Notes under the pieces: generated by a model | What the model saw: the letters and a program-made list of their open reading frames with translations, nothing else | Database searches by the model: none | What the model was told of the DNA's origin: nothing | Assembly (NCBI RefSeq): GCF_033097365.1 | Contig: NZ_AP028461.1 | Span: 7,874,001-7,938,000 of the forward strand | DNA length: 64,000 bases | Direction: 5' to 3' | From: Actinoplanes sichuanensis | Lineage (GTDB): Bacteria; Actinomycetota; Actinomycetes; Mycobacteriales; Micromonosporaceae | Translations under genes and position numbers: made by a program | Shown: positions 8,354 to 17,370 of the stretch, one piece after another | Layout of the letters: each line of letters begins with the position of its first letter | Position numbering within the stretch: the first letter of the stretch is position 1

Positions 8354-8777
8354 GAACCAGGTCCGCCAGGGCGGCGATCAGGTGCGGCTTCGTCGGCACC
8401 CCGGTCGCCCGGCGGACCTCACGCCCCTCGGCGTCGAGGATCAGCAGTGTCGGGGTACGCCAGATGCCCAACTCCCGGACCTCGTCGAGGTGGCTCTCGG
8501 CGTCCACCTCGACATGCCGCGCCCCGGGCATCATCGCGGCGACCTCGGAACTGACCCGCCGCACGGCCCGGCACGGCGCACAGAACGCGGTGGAGAACTG
8601 GAGCAGCGTGGCCGACCCCGGCTCCACCCCGAGCCGTTCCAGCACATCCTTCATACGCTGATCTTCGCTCGCCCCGGGCGTGACGGCCAGCCGTCCCTCG
8701 GACCGGCGACGCCACAGCCCCGCCGCAATGCCCATGACCAGCACGATCACGACCGCGCCTATACCTACCGGATCCAT
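8331..8777 (-). CDS. Thioredoxin-like protein, membrane-anchored
   Basis: 148 residues. An N-terminal hydrophobic segment (residues about 5-22, followed by WRRR) looks like a membrane anchor with the rest in the cytoplasm or exposed by topology. The thioredoxin fold carries the active-site motif CAPC (FCAPC near residue 66-70) and the cis-Pro region WRTPTLLIL. It is probably a thiol-disulfide oxidoreductase. In related genomes such proteins accompany DUF4395 proteins; here that partner is 1.9 kb away across a MarR/MFS insertion. Confidence 0.85.
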   Translation of the reverse strand: MDPVGIGAVVIVLVMGIAAGLWRRRSEGRLAVTPGASEDQRMKDVLERLGVEPGSATLLQFSTAFCAPCRAVRRVSSEVAAMMPGARHVEVDAESHLDEVRELGIWRTPTLLILDAEGREVRRATGVPTKPHLIAALADLVPSPGAGR

Positions 8778-8797
8778 CGGATAACTGTGTCACGGGA

Positions 8798-10768
8798 TCA
8801 CTCGGACCGGTAGGCGTCGGCCTGCAGCGTGAACAACTGCGCATACAACCCGTCCGCCGCCATCAGCTCCTCGTGCCCACCCTCCTCGACCACCACCCCG
8901 TGATCCAGGACGTAGATCCGGTCGGCCTCGCGGACACTCGCCATCCGGTGCGTGATCAGCACGACCGTCCGCCCGGCGGCCAGATCCCGCAGCCGCCGGT
9001 AGACCTCGTGCTCGGCCCGCGCGTCCAGGTTCGCCGTCGGTTCGTCGCAGATCAGCAGCGACGCGTCCCGGTGGAAGGCCCGGCTCACCGCGAGCCGCTG
9101 CCACTGCCCGCCGGACAGGTCCGCGCCGTCGGTGAAATGCCGGGACAGCAGCGTCTCGTACTGCCGGGGCAGCTCGACCACGAACCCGTGCGCGTCACCG
9201 GCCCGCGCCGACTCCTGCACCGCGGCCAGGGTCGCCGGCCGGTCGTGCCGCCCGATCGCGATGTTCAGCCGGGCCGACAGCGGCCACCGGGTCGGCTCCT
9301 GCATCACCACCGCCACCTGTTCCCGCATCGCCTCCGGGCCGACCCGTGCCACGTCCACGCCGTCCCAGGTCACCCTGCCCTTCTGGGGCCGGTAGAGCCC
9401 GGCCAGCAGGGCCGCCAGCGTCGACTTGCCGGAACCGTTCTCGCCGACCAGCGCGATGATCTGCCCACGCCGCAGGGTCATCGACACACCGTTCACCGCG
9501 GGCCGGTCGGCGTCCGGGTAGCTGAACGTCACCTCGTCCAGCCGGATCTCCCGGAACCCGTCGGGCGCCGGCCGGTCCGGCTCCGGCTCGGCGTGCGACA
9601 GCGACATCTCACAGAAGCCCTGGAAGTCCGAGAAGTACAGACCCTGCTCGTAGACCCGGTTCGCGGTGAACGCCAACTCGGTCAGCTTCCCGATCCCGAT
9701 GTTGATCGCGTAGGCGGCACCACCCGCGGCGGCCAACTCCATCCGACCCGTCCACAACAGCCACAGCAGCACCACGTACGCCAGACCGGTCGCCAGCCCG
9801 CTCAACGCCTGCCCGACCAGGTTGGTCCGGACCTTCCGCCCGATCACCCGGATCTCCTCCAGGGTGGAGATCCGCAACAGGCGCCCGACCTCGGTGAGCA
9901 GGAATCGGCGTACCGTGAAGGCTCGCAATTCGGCGGCCGGCTCCCGGGCCGCCAGCAGGTAGGCGAGCATCCGCTGCCGCCTCCACACCGCGATCAGGCG
10001 CAGCTTGCTGCGGTAACCGAGCTTCGCCGAGCGCACCGCGGCCCAGGCCGTCGGCACCACCGCGAGCACCAGCATCGGCAGCAGCACCGGATGCAGCACC
10101 GCCAGCACACTCGCCGCCGCGGCCAGCCCGACCAGGTGGGTCAGCACCTCGATGCCGTGATCCACCACCTGCTGCGCCGCGAAGATCCCCCGGTCCCGGG
10201 CCCGTTCCATGGCGTCCCGCCACCCCGGATCGTCGAACGTGGCCAGATCCACCCGCGTCGTCAGATCCAGCAGCCGCATCTCGGCGGCCTCATAGACCAT
10301 CGGCGACAGCCGGCCGTGCGCCGCCGTGGCGGCCGACGCGAGCAGTCCACGCAGGGCAAGAGCAAGGATCAAGAGCAGCAGCGATGGTACGGCCGCCCGC
10401 ACCCGTTCCGGAGTGGGCCCCGCCTGGAGCAACCCGTCCAGGACACCCACCACGCTGATCAGGCCGACCGCGGCCGCCACGCCCGCCGCGACCTGAAGGA
10501 TCAGGACCGCCAGGGTGGTCCGCGGGCTGGCCCGCCAGCCCAGGAGCCAGGCTTCCCGGAGCAGTCGCGGCAGTCGCCGGACCATCTGCGGGAACGAGGT
10601 GTTGGCCGCCTCCTCGGTGCTGGTCAGCCAGTAGGGCAGCTCCAGCTCGCCGTCGTCCGGCACGGGCGGCATCGCGTCCGGGCCGGCCGGCGAATCGTCA
10701 TCGATGGGTGGCGCCGTCTGCGGGGCAGCCGCAGCGGCCGGACCGGACTCAGTGGTGGGATCCGCCAT
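8798..10768 (-). CDS. ABC transporter, fused permease and ATPase
   Basis: About 656 residues. After an Ala/Pro-rich N-terminus (1-60) comes an exporter-type transmembrane domain with about six helices (100-370), then an ATPase domain with Walker A GENGSGKST, signature LSGGQWQRLAVSRA, Walker B LLICDEP and a downstream H-loop (LITHRM). It resembles single-gene half-transporters that act as homodimers, exporting peptides, lipids or drugs. I start at the ATG at 10768 (MADPTTESG) because AGAGG is well spaced upstream and the extension to 10867 is Arg-rich. Substrate unknown; no neighbouring gene gives a clue. Confidence 0.88.
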   Translation of the reverse strand: MADPTTESGPAAAAAPQTAPPIDDDSPAGPDAMPPVPDDGELELPYWLTSTEEAANTSFPQMVRRLPRLLREAWLLGWRASPRTTLAVLILQVAAGVAAAVGLISVVGVLDGLLQAGPTPERVRAAVPSLLLLILALALRGLLASAATAAHGRLSPMVYEAAEMRLLDLTTRVDLATFDDPGWRDAMERARDRGIFAAQQVVDHGIEVLTHLVGLAAAASVLAVLHPVLLPMLVLAVVPTAWAAVRSAKLGYRSKLRLIAVWRRQRMLAYLLAAREPAAELRAFTVRRFLLTEVGRLLRISTLEEIRVIGRKVRTNLVGQALSGLATGLAYVVLLWLLWTGRMELAAAGGAAYAINIGIGKLTELAFTANRVYEQGLYFSDFQGFCEMSLSHAEPEPDRPAPDGFREIRLDEVTFSYPDADRPAVNGVSMTLRRGQIIALVGENGSGKSTLAALLAGLYRPQKGRVTWDGVDVARVGPEAMREQVAVVMQEPTRWPLSARLNIAIGRHDRPATLAAVQESARAGDAHGFVVELPRQYETLLSRHFTDGADLSGGQWQRLAVSRAFHRDASLLICDEPTANLDARAEHEVYRRLRDLAAGRTVVLITHRMASVREADRIYVLDHGVVVEEGGHEELMAADGLYAQLFTLQADAYRSE

Positions 10769-10990
10769 CGACGGCCGCCTCTCGGGTCCCGCGCCGGAGC
10801 TCCGCGCACGTGACCGGACACGCGACGCACGGGCGGCAGGCTGTTCGGCGTGCCGGAAGCCCCGCATTCGTTCCTACGCCGCGCGGACCGGGAACGTCCA
10901 CCCCGTTCCCACTCATTCACGCCCGTGAGTCTCTTCACGCCGAACCCGGGGATTCATCGTGGACGCCGCGCCCATCACCCCCGGCCGGCC

Positions 10991-11033
10991 CTCAGAGCTG
11001 CCCAACCACCCTGAAGCTGTGGTCAGCTCTGAG
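10991..11033 (-). terminator. Stem-loop terminator for pimB'
   Basis: Perfect 10-bp arms CTCAGAGCTG / CAGCTCTGAG with an inner ACCAC/GTGGT stem. The structure overlaps the pimB' stop codon and closes the pimB' transcript. There is no U tract, as is common in actinobacteria. Confidence 0.6.
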
Positions 11034-12153
11034 CGGTGAGCAGGTCGGTGAGGCGGGCGGCCTGTGTCTCCCAGCGCCACTCCTGCTCGACCCAGGCCCG
11101 GCCGGCCTTGCCCATCGCTGTCGCCTTCGCCGGGTCGGCCAAAAGCTCGGCGACCCGGGCGGCGATCGCCGGGACGTCGGAACCGCCGACCACGTAGCCG
11201 GTCTCGCCCTCCCGGACCGCGTCGGGGGCGCCGCCCGAGTCGCCGCCGACCACGGGCAGGCCCGTCGCGGAGGCCTCCAGGTAGACGATGCCGAGGCCTT
11301 CGACATCCAGGCCGGCGGCCCGGGTGCGGCAGGGCATCGCGTAGACGTCACCGGCCGCGTAGTGCTCGGGGAGCTCGGCCCACGGGACCGAACCGGTGAA
11401 GACCACGTCGCACTCGACGTTGTTCTCCCGGGCCAGCCGCTCCAGCGCCTTCCGGTAAGGGCCGCCGCTGACCAGCAGCAACGCGGCTCCGGGGACGCGG
11501 CGGCGGATCTCCGGCAGGGCACGGATCAGCATGTCCTGGCCCTTACGAGGCACCAGCCGGGAGACACAGACGACCACCGGACGGTCGCTGAGCTCGTGAC
11601 GCCGGCGAACCGCCGAACCGTCCACCCCGGGGTGGAACTTGTCGACGTCGACGCCCGGCGCGAGCCGTCGCAGATCGGTCCGGCCGTGCAGGGCCTTGTC
11701 CAGGCGAGTGCGCTGATACTCCCCCAGGTAGGTGAGGACGTCGTTGCCGTCGGCGATCCGTCGGAGCAGGCCGCGGGCACCGGGCAGGGCGGCCCAGCCG
11801 ATCTCGTGGCCGTGGGTGATGCCGACGGCGCGTTCGATGCCGGCGTTACGGCGCAGGCCGTGGGCGAGCAGACCGAGCGGGGCGGCCGCGCCGAAGAGGA
11901 CACGGTCACAATCGTTGGCCCGGGCCAGCTCGGCGGCGCGGCGGGCGACGGCCGGGGTGGGCAGGAGCATGCCGGTCTTCTCCCGGACCACCTCGAACGG
12001 CTGCTCGGCGTCGAACTCGGCGGCTCCCCGCCAGGTCGACGAGTAGACCACGACCGACCCGGCCGGCTGGCGCACCGCCAGGTTGTGCACGAACTGCTGA
12101 ATCCCGCCGGGCCGCGGCGGAAAGTCGTTGGTGACGAGCAACGTGCGGCCCAT
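11023..12153 (-). CDS. pimB: GT4 mannosyltransferase, PimB'-like
   Basis: A 376-residue GT-B fold glycosyltransferase. In the best-known members (Mycobacterium Rv2188c, Corynebacterium) it transfers the second mannose from GDP-mannose to phosphatidylinositol monomannoside at the inner membrane face. The sequence has the acceptor-side motif PPRPGGIQ near the N-terminus, GITHGHEIGW near residue 115, the hinge VCVSRLVPRKGQD near 195, and the GT4 nucleotide-sugar motif GIVYLEASATGLPVV near 300. The position in the conserved actinobacterial neighbourhood supports the name. Its ATG overlaps the stop of the M48 protease gene (TGATG), so translation is coupled. Confidence 0.88.
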   Translation of the reverse strand: MGRTLLVTNDFPPRPGGIQQFVHNLAVRQPAGSVVVYSSTWRGAAEFDAEQPFEVVREKTGMLLPTPAVARRAAELARANDCDRVLFGAAAPLGLLAHGLRRNAGIERAVGITHGHEIGWAALPGARGLLRRIADGNDVLTYLGEYQRTRLDKALHGRTDLRRLAPGVDVDKFHPGVDGSAVRRRHELSDRPVVVCVSRLVPRKGQDMLIRALPEIRRRVPGAALLLVSGGPYRKALERLARENNVECDVVFTGSVPWAELPEHYAAGDVYAMPCRTRAAGLDVEGLGIVYLEASATGLPVVGGDSGGAPDAVREGETGYVVGGSDVPAIAARVAELLADPAKATAMGKAGRAWVEQEWRWETQAARLTDLLTAQS

Positions 12154-13409
12154 CAGCGGTCTCCCCTGGCCCAGGCTCGGGCGGCGGCCATGCGCTGCAC
12201 GGTGGACGGGTGCGAGGCGAACATGGTGTGCTCCCAGGACGGCGGGTCGGGGTCGGACAGGTTCACGGTGCCGAGGCGGCGCTGCATCGCCTCGAAGGTC
12301 GCGGCGTCACCGGTCAGGGTCAGGGCGTGGGTGTCGGCCCGGGCCTCGATCCGGCGGGACACGAAGGACTGGGCCGGACCGGCGATCAGACCGACCACCG
12401 TGGTGACGGCCAGGAGCAGGCCGATGGCTCGGGGCTCGGCGATCGAGTCGACACCGGCCAGATCGAGCAGCCCGCGCCAGGAGCCGAGCAGATAGAGGGC
12501 GATCACGGCGAGCGCGGCGCCGAGCGCGCCCAGGATCGTGCCGATCAGCACATCCTGATCCTTGGCGTGGCCCAGCTCGTGGGCGGCGACCGAGACCACC
12601 TCGTCGGGGGTGGCCTCGGTGAGCATGGTGTCGTAGACGACGATGCGGCGGGTCGGGCCGAAGCCGGAGACATACGCGTTCACCGCCCGGGTGCGCCGGG
12701 ACGCGTCGGCGACCAACACGTCCTTGACCGGGACACCGTCGCGGTCGGCCAGGGCCAGCAACTCGGTGCGCAACGGGCCGTCGGCCATCGGGGTGAACCT
12801 GTTGAAGATCGGCTCGACGACCACCGGCAGGACGAACGACAGTAGGATCACCAGCGCGGCGGCACCGACCGCGCCGAACGCCCACCACCAGCGTGGCGCG
12901 AAGTGGGTGACGGTGAAGAAGCCGGCCAGCACGATCCCGCCGAGCACCGCGCCGACCCCGAACGACTTGAGCAGGTCGGCCGACCAGGCGCCCCAGGTCT
13001 GGGTGGAGATGCCGTAGCGGACCACGACGGTGTGCCGCCAGGCCGACAGGGGCAGGCTGATCAGCTCGGCGATCAGGGCGAGGGCGAGACCACCGAGGAC
13101 GGCCCGGGCCAGCCAGTGGTCGCCGAACGGACGGCCGGCCACCTCGACCAGGCGCGCGCCGAGCGGGGTGAGCCCGAGCACCAGGGCCACCAGCAGACCG
13201 AGGGCCATGCCACCGTAGGAGGCCGGCCGCAGCTCGGCGTGGAAGGCGCGGGACCGGGCCACCTGGTCGGCCGGCAACTGCCCGAGAGCGGCCAGCTGGT
13301 CGGCGCGCGGTGCCGGCGCGCGATGCCAGGGCACCGTCGCGGCGGTGAACCCGATCAGGGCCACCAGCAGCACGACGAACGCGACGGCCGCCCACAGCCG
13401 CGGGCTCAC
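12153..13409 (-). CDS. M48 (Ste24-like) membrane zinc metalloprotease
   Basis: About 418 residues, integral membrane. It has multiple transmembrane helices, the zinc-binding HELGH at 277-281 and the third ligand Glu355 (RRIEARAD), the arrangement of CAAX prenyl protease 1/HtpX-type M48 enzymes. The role in bacteria is probably membrane-protein quality control or peptide processing. I use the GTG at 13409 since AGGGGA sits 7 bases before it; an in-frame ATG at 13475 is possible. Located directly upstream of and overlapping pimB', an arrangement seen in other actinomycetes. Confidence 0.88.
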   Translation of the reverse strand: MSPRLWAAVAFVVLLVALIGFTAATVPWHRAPAPRADQLAALGQLPADQVARSRAFHAELRPASYGGMALGLLVALVLGLTPLGARLVEVAGRPFGDHWLARAVLGGLALALIAELISLPLSAWRHTVVVRYGISTQTWGAWSADLLKSFGVGAVLGGIVLAGFFTVTHFAPRWWWAFGAVGAAALVILLSFVLPVVVEPIFNRFTPMADGPLRTELLALADRDGVPVKDVLVADASRRTRAVNAYVSGFGPTRRIVVYDTMLTEATPDEVVSVAAHELGHAKDQDVLIGTILGALGAALAVIALYLLGSWRGLLDLAGVDSIAEPRAIGLLLAVTTVVGLIAGPAQSFVSRRIEARADTHALTLTGDAATFEAMQRRLGTVNLSDPDPPSWEHTMFASHPSTVQRMAAARAWARGDR

Positions 13410-13531
13410 CGCTGGTCCCCTGCCGACATCAAACCCTCCGAGGGGGTACGACGAAACGTGCTCACCGGCGACCAATCCTAGAGATCCGGGTCACCACCCA
13501 CCCCGGACGGCCGGGGCAGCACGGAAGTTGA

Positions 13532-13753
13532 TCACGCCACGTCACGGCCGGGGCGGAAGATCGGGGCCACGGCCGGCGGCGCCGGGGTCTCCAGCAGCTC
13601 CACCTCGAAGCCGGCCAGCTCGAACATCTCGATCGCCCGCAGCTCGCCCGGGGTCAGGTCGGCGATCCCGTCGGGTGTGTCCATCAGCACGCTGACCAGG
13701 CACCCGTTGCAATCGACGCTCCGCTCGGCGCAGCGCCCACAATCGATGATCAT
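13532..13753 (-). CDS. Small conserved Cys-rich protein
   Basis: 73 residues beginning MIIDCGRCAERSVDCNGC: two Cys pairs (Cys5-Cys8 and Cys15-Cys18) that look like a metal-binding knuckle, then a helical region (GELRAIEMFELAGF). GAGGAGGGG is placed ideally before the ATG. Similar short proteins occur beside NYN-domain genes in actinobacteria. No enzymatic motif; function unknown. Zn or Fe-S binding is an inference. Confidence 0.75.
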   Translation of the reverse strand: MIIDCGRCAERSVDCNGCLVSVLMDTPDGIADLTPGELRAIEMFELAGFEVELLETPAPPAVAPIFRPGRDVA

Positions 13754-13848
13754 TACCCCTCCTCATCGGGAGGTCGGCCACGTCCTGGAACAAGCGACGG
13801 ACCGGCCACCATCGGTGACAGTCACGCTAAGCGAGGGGTATGACAGTT

Positions 13849-15303
13849 TTACGAGCGCGACAGCCGGCGCAGCAGAGAATCCGCGCCCATCGGGTAGGCG
13901 CCGTGCCGCCGGACCCCGTCGGCGACCTCCCGGTCCGAGGAGACCACGACCACCGGGCGACCCGGCGGCTCGGCCCGGACCAGTTGCCGGATCAGCTCGT
14001 CGGCGGTGGTGCCCTTCTTGGAGAAGAGCACCCGCACCCCGCGGGGCGCCGGCGGCAGCCCGTGCACCCGCTCGGCCCCGTCGAAGACGACGGTGACCTC
14101 GTCACCGGTCTGCGCGGCGATCCCGCCGAGGCCGGTGATCAGCCGTTTGCGTTGCTGCTCGAGGGACATGTCGGCGAAGCCGCGCTTGGTGACGTTGTAA
14201 CCGTCGACGACCAGGTGCGCCCGGGGCAGGGCGAGCAGCTGGTCGAGGCGGCCGGGGTCGTCGGTGTCCTGGGCGCGGGCCCGGGACCGCTCGGGCGCGC
14301 CGGGCCGGTCGGCGGCGGTGTCCGCCACGAAGTCGGCCGGCAGTTTCTCCGCGGGGCCGATGGCCAGCTCACGACGTAACCCGGAGGCGGCCTGCCCGAT
14401 GGTCTCGATGAGCAGCCAGAGGCGGGCGTCGTCGACGGCGCGGGCGTCCTTGGCCGCCTGTTTGCCGGTGGCGGCGGTCGCTTCGGCGTCGGACAGGCGG
14501 GAACGCAGACGGCGTACCTCCGCCTCGTGATCGAGGGTGGCGCGGTTGGCGCGCCCCTTCTCGGTGGCCAGCAGGTCGGTCGCGCGTTTCTGGGCGGCCT
14601 GCGCCTCGCGCAGGGCCTTCGCCGTGGTCCGCGCCTCCTCGCGCAGCTGACCCAGCTCCTCACGGACCCGGGCCAGCTCGTCGCGGAGTTTGTCGGCCTC
14701 GACCCGGGCGACGGCCCGGTCGTGCTCGGCCCGGGTGGCCCGCTGCTCGGCCGCCCGAACCTGGGCGGTCACGGCGGCGCTGTCGGCCTCGGCCCGGACC
14801 GCGTCGCCGGCGGCCGCGATCAGCTCGCGCCAGCCGTCCGGCCGGGCCAGGTAGGCGAGCGCGGCCACCTCCACCGGATCGGCCGCGGCGGGAGCGACAC
14901 CGCTGGTCACCGCGGTGCCGAGGTCGCCCGCATCGGCCATGATGCGGGTGCCGATGCGCTGCCGGAACAGGGGGTCGGCGACCAGCTGGGCGGCGATGTC
15001 CCGGCCGCCGAGACGGGCCCGACGGTTCGGCGCGAACCGGGCGACCCGGCGCAGCGGAACCGGCATCTCGTCGGCCGGGAGCCCGGGCAGGGCGGCCGCG
15101 GCGAGCACCGTGATCCGTTGCCGGACCGCCTCCGGAAGCACCGGCTCGGGCGAGAGGTCGAGACCGGCCGACGGCAGCAGGTCGAGATCCGCCGACAGGG
15201 ACAGGTCGAGATCCGCGTCGGGATCCGGTGAAGACGAGAAGTCCGCACCCTCCGGCACCGCCTCCTCCTCGGGGCGGTCGTCAGGGTTCAACAGCGCGGA
15301 CAT
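13849..15303 (-). CDS. NYN-domain (YacP-like) putative ribonuclease
   Basis: 484 residues. An acidic N-terminus (Asp/Leu repeats, 20-55) is followed by an all-helical region, then a coiled coil rich in Glu/Arg/Ala (about 165-290), and a C-terminal NYN domain with the PIN-like acidic motifs LVVDGYNV and VVVSSDREV. NYN/YacP proteins resemble PIN-domain RNases (Rae1 in Bacillus cleaves ribosome-bound mRNA). The acidic residues needed for metal binding are present. The coiled coil suggests oligomerisation. Divergent from the DEDD exonuclease gene. Confidence 0.88.
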   Translation of the reverse strand: MSALLNPDDRPEEEAVPEGADFSSSPDPDADLDLSLSADLDLLPSAGLDLSPEPVLPEAVRQRITVLAAAALPGLPADEMPVPLRRVARFAPNRRARLGGRDIAAQLVADPLFRQRIGTRIMADAGDLGTAVTSGVAPAAADPVEVAALAYLARPDGWRELIAAAGDAVRAEADSAAVTAQVRAAEQRATRAEHDRAVARVEADKLRDELARVREELGQLREEARTTAKALREAQAAQKRATDLLATEKGRANRATLDHEAEVRRLRSRLSDAEATAATGKQAAKDARAVDDARLWLLIETIGQAASGLRRELAIGPAEKLPADFVADTAADRPGAPERSRARAQDTDDPGRLDQLLALPRAHLVVDGYNVTKRGFADMSLEQQRKRLITGLGGIAAQTGDEVTVVFDGAERVHGLPPAPRGVRVLFSKKGTTADELIRQLVRAEPPGRPVVVVSSDREVADGVRRHGAYPMGADSLLRRLSRS

Positions 15304-15395
15304 CTCCCCATTCTCACACCGGGGACGACCGATTAGCCCAGCGGAGCAAGTGATCTTTTCCCGCCCCGGGCCCGGTTCATGTCATACCCCCGCTC

Positions 15396-15401
15396 TATCG
15401 T
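15396..15401 (+). promoter_or_regulatory. -10 element (TATCGT), leaderless start of exonuclease gene
   Basis: A TANNNT box ends 8 bases before the GTG at 15410. There is no Shine-Dalgarno sequence, consistent with a leaderless mRNA. Confidence 0.5.
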
Positions 15402-15409
15402 TGCCGCCC

Positions 15410-17212
15410 GTGACGCAACCGGCCTATGTCCAGGGCACTCTGGACTCCCTGTTGTCCGCCGACGGCTCGGTGGATCCGGCGGCGCTGTCCCTGGCGGACA
15501 CCACGTTCGTGGTCCTCGACCTGGAGACCACCGGCGGCGCTCCGGACGGCGCCGGGATCACCGAGATCGGGGCGGTCAAGGTGCGCGCCGGTGAGCGGCT
15601 GGGCGAGTTCGCGACCCTGGTCAACCCGGGTGAGCCGCTGCCGCCGTTCATCACCGTCCTGACCGGCATCACCGAGGCGATGCTGCGGCCGGCCCCGCCG
15701 ATCGAGACGGTGCTGCCGGCCCTGCTGGAGTTCCTGCGCGGGGCGGTCCTGGTGGCGCACAACGCGCCCTACGACGTGGGCTTCCTCAAGGCGGCGTGTG
15801 CCCGGCACGGCTACCCCTGGCCGAACCCCCGGGTGCTGGACACGGCGGCGCTGGCCCGCCGGGCCCTGACCAGGGACGAGGTGCCCAACCGGAAACTGGG
15901 CACGCTGGCGCATTTCTTCCGGTCGCCGGTCCAGCCCAACCACCGGGCGCTCGACGACGCGAAGGCGACCGTGGACGTGCTGCACGGCCTGATCGAGCGG
16001 CTGGGCAGCTTCAAGGTGCACACGCTGGGCGACGCGATCGAGTTCGCCAAGGCGGTCACCCCGGCGCAGCGCCGCCAACGGCATCTGGCCGACGGGCTGC
16101 CGCACGTGCCGGGGGTCTACATCTTCCGGGCGGCCGACGACAGGCCGCTCTACGTGGGCAAGTCGAACGACATCGCGGTCCGGGTGCGCTCCTACTTCAC
16201 GTCCACCGAGAAACGTTCCCGGATCTCCACCGAGATGCTCACCGCGGCGGTTCGGGTGGACGCGGTGGAGTGTGCGCATTCGCTGGAGGCCGAGGTCCGG
16301 GAGTTGCGGCTGATCGCGGCGCACGCTCCGCCGTACAACCGCCGGTCGAAGTATCCGGAACGGATCGTCTGGCTGAAGCTGACCGCGGAGGCCTTCCCGC
16401 GCCTGTCGGTGGTCCGGCGTCTCGCCGACGACGGCGCGACGTATCTGGGGCCGTTCTCGTCGCGGCGGACGGCCGAGCTGGCCGCGGCCGGCGTCTACGA
16501 CGCCGTGCCGCTGCGGCAGTGCAATCACAAGCTCTCGCTGCGCTCGAAGACGCCGGCGTGTGCGCTGGCCGAGCTGGGGCGGTGCCCGGCGCCGTGCGAG
16601 CACGAGATCACCCCGGAGGAGTACGACAGACGCGCCGCCCTCCCGTTCCGGACGGCCACCACGGGCGACCCCGGCCCGGTGATCTCGGCGATCCTGGCCC
16701 GCCTCGACGCGCTCGCCGAGAAGCAGCGGTACGAGGAGGCCGCGGTCGTCCGATCACGCCTGATCGCCCTGCTGCGCGCTCTGATCCGGATGCAGCGGCT
16801 GGACGCGCTGACCAGACTGCCGGAGGTGGTGGCGGCCCGCCGCGACGACAAGGGCGGCTGGGAGATCGCGGTGATCCGGCACGGTCGGCTGGCCGCCGCG
16901 GCGACGTCTCCGCCGAGGGAGCACCCACGTCCGACACTCGACGCCGCGAAGCTCACGGCCGAGACGGTGCTGCCGGGTGCGGGCCCGGTTCCGGCGGCGA
17001 CCGCGGAGGAGACGGAGAAGATCCTGGGGTGGCTGGAGAGGCCGGACACCCGCTTGGTGGAAACCTCCGGCGACTGGGTGTCACCGGTTCGTGGCGCGGC
17101 GCGTTTCTCCGCCCTCCTCACCAGGGCTGAAGCTGCCGCCTCAGGTAAAGACTCGTCCGTTCGCCTATCGGTAACTGACCGTTCGGACGACGCTCGCTCG
17201 CTTAGGCTGTAA
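15410..17212 (+). CDS. DEDDh exonuclease fused to UvrC-type GIY-YIG domain
   Basis: 600 residues combining two nuclease modules. The N-terminal DnaQ-like 3'-5' exonuclease has Asp37/Glu39 (VLDLETTG), AHNAPYD at 116-122, and His178/Asp182 (HRALDDA). The second part is a UvrC N-terminal GIY-YIG endonuclease with GVYIF at 235-239 and YVGKS at 248-252, then a Cys-containing stretch (CNHK, CALAELGRC). This fusion is typical of actinobacteria (Rv2191-like) and is thought to act in DNA repair. No UvrC C-terminal domain is present, so it is not UvrC itself. The GTG start is supported by the -10 box. Confidence 0.9.
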   Translation: MTQPAYVQGTLDSLLSADGSVDPAALSLADTTFVVLDLETTGGAPDGAGITEIGAVKVRAGERLGEFATLVNPGEPLPPFITVLTGITEAMLRPAPPIETVLPALLEFLRGAVLVAHNAPYDVGFLKAACARHGYPWPNPRVLDTAALARRALTRDEVPNRKLGTLAHFFRSPVQPNHRALDDAKATVDVLHGLIERLGSFKVHTLGDAIEFAKAVTPAQRRQRHLADGLPHVPGVYIFRAADDRPLYVGKSNDIAVRVRSYFTSTEKRSRISTEMLTAAVRVDAVECAHSLEAEVRELRLIAAHAPPYNRRSKYPERIVWLKLTAEAFPRLSVVRRLADDGATYLGPFSSRRTAELAAAGVYDAVPLRQCNHKLSLRSKTPACALAELGRCPAPCEHEITPEEYDRRAALPFRTATTGDPGPVISAILARLDALAEKQRYEEAAVVRSRLIALLRALIRMQRLDALTRLPEVVAARRDDKGGWEIAVIRHGRLAAAATSPPREHPRPTLDAAKLTAETVLPGAGPVPAATAEETEKILGWLERPDTRLVETSGDWVSPVRGAARFSALLTRAEAAASGKDSSVRLSVTDRSDDARSLRL

Positions 17213-17370
17213 GGCACGCGCAACTGTCGTAATGAATTCTCGTAGTGACTTGTCACATTTGCGGGTCCGGCCCTTGGCGACCGGCCCTCTCCGATGATTC
17301 GCTTGCGATGGAAACGCGAGGCGACTCCACGCACCGGTTGGGCGTGGACGATCGGTGAGGGGGTGTCCGG

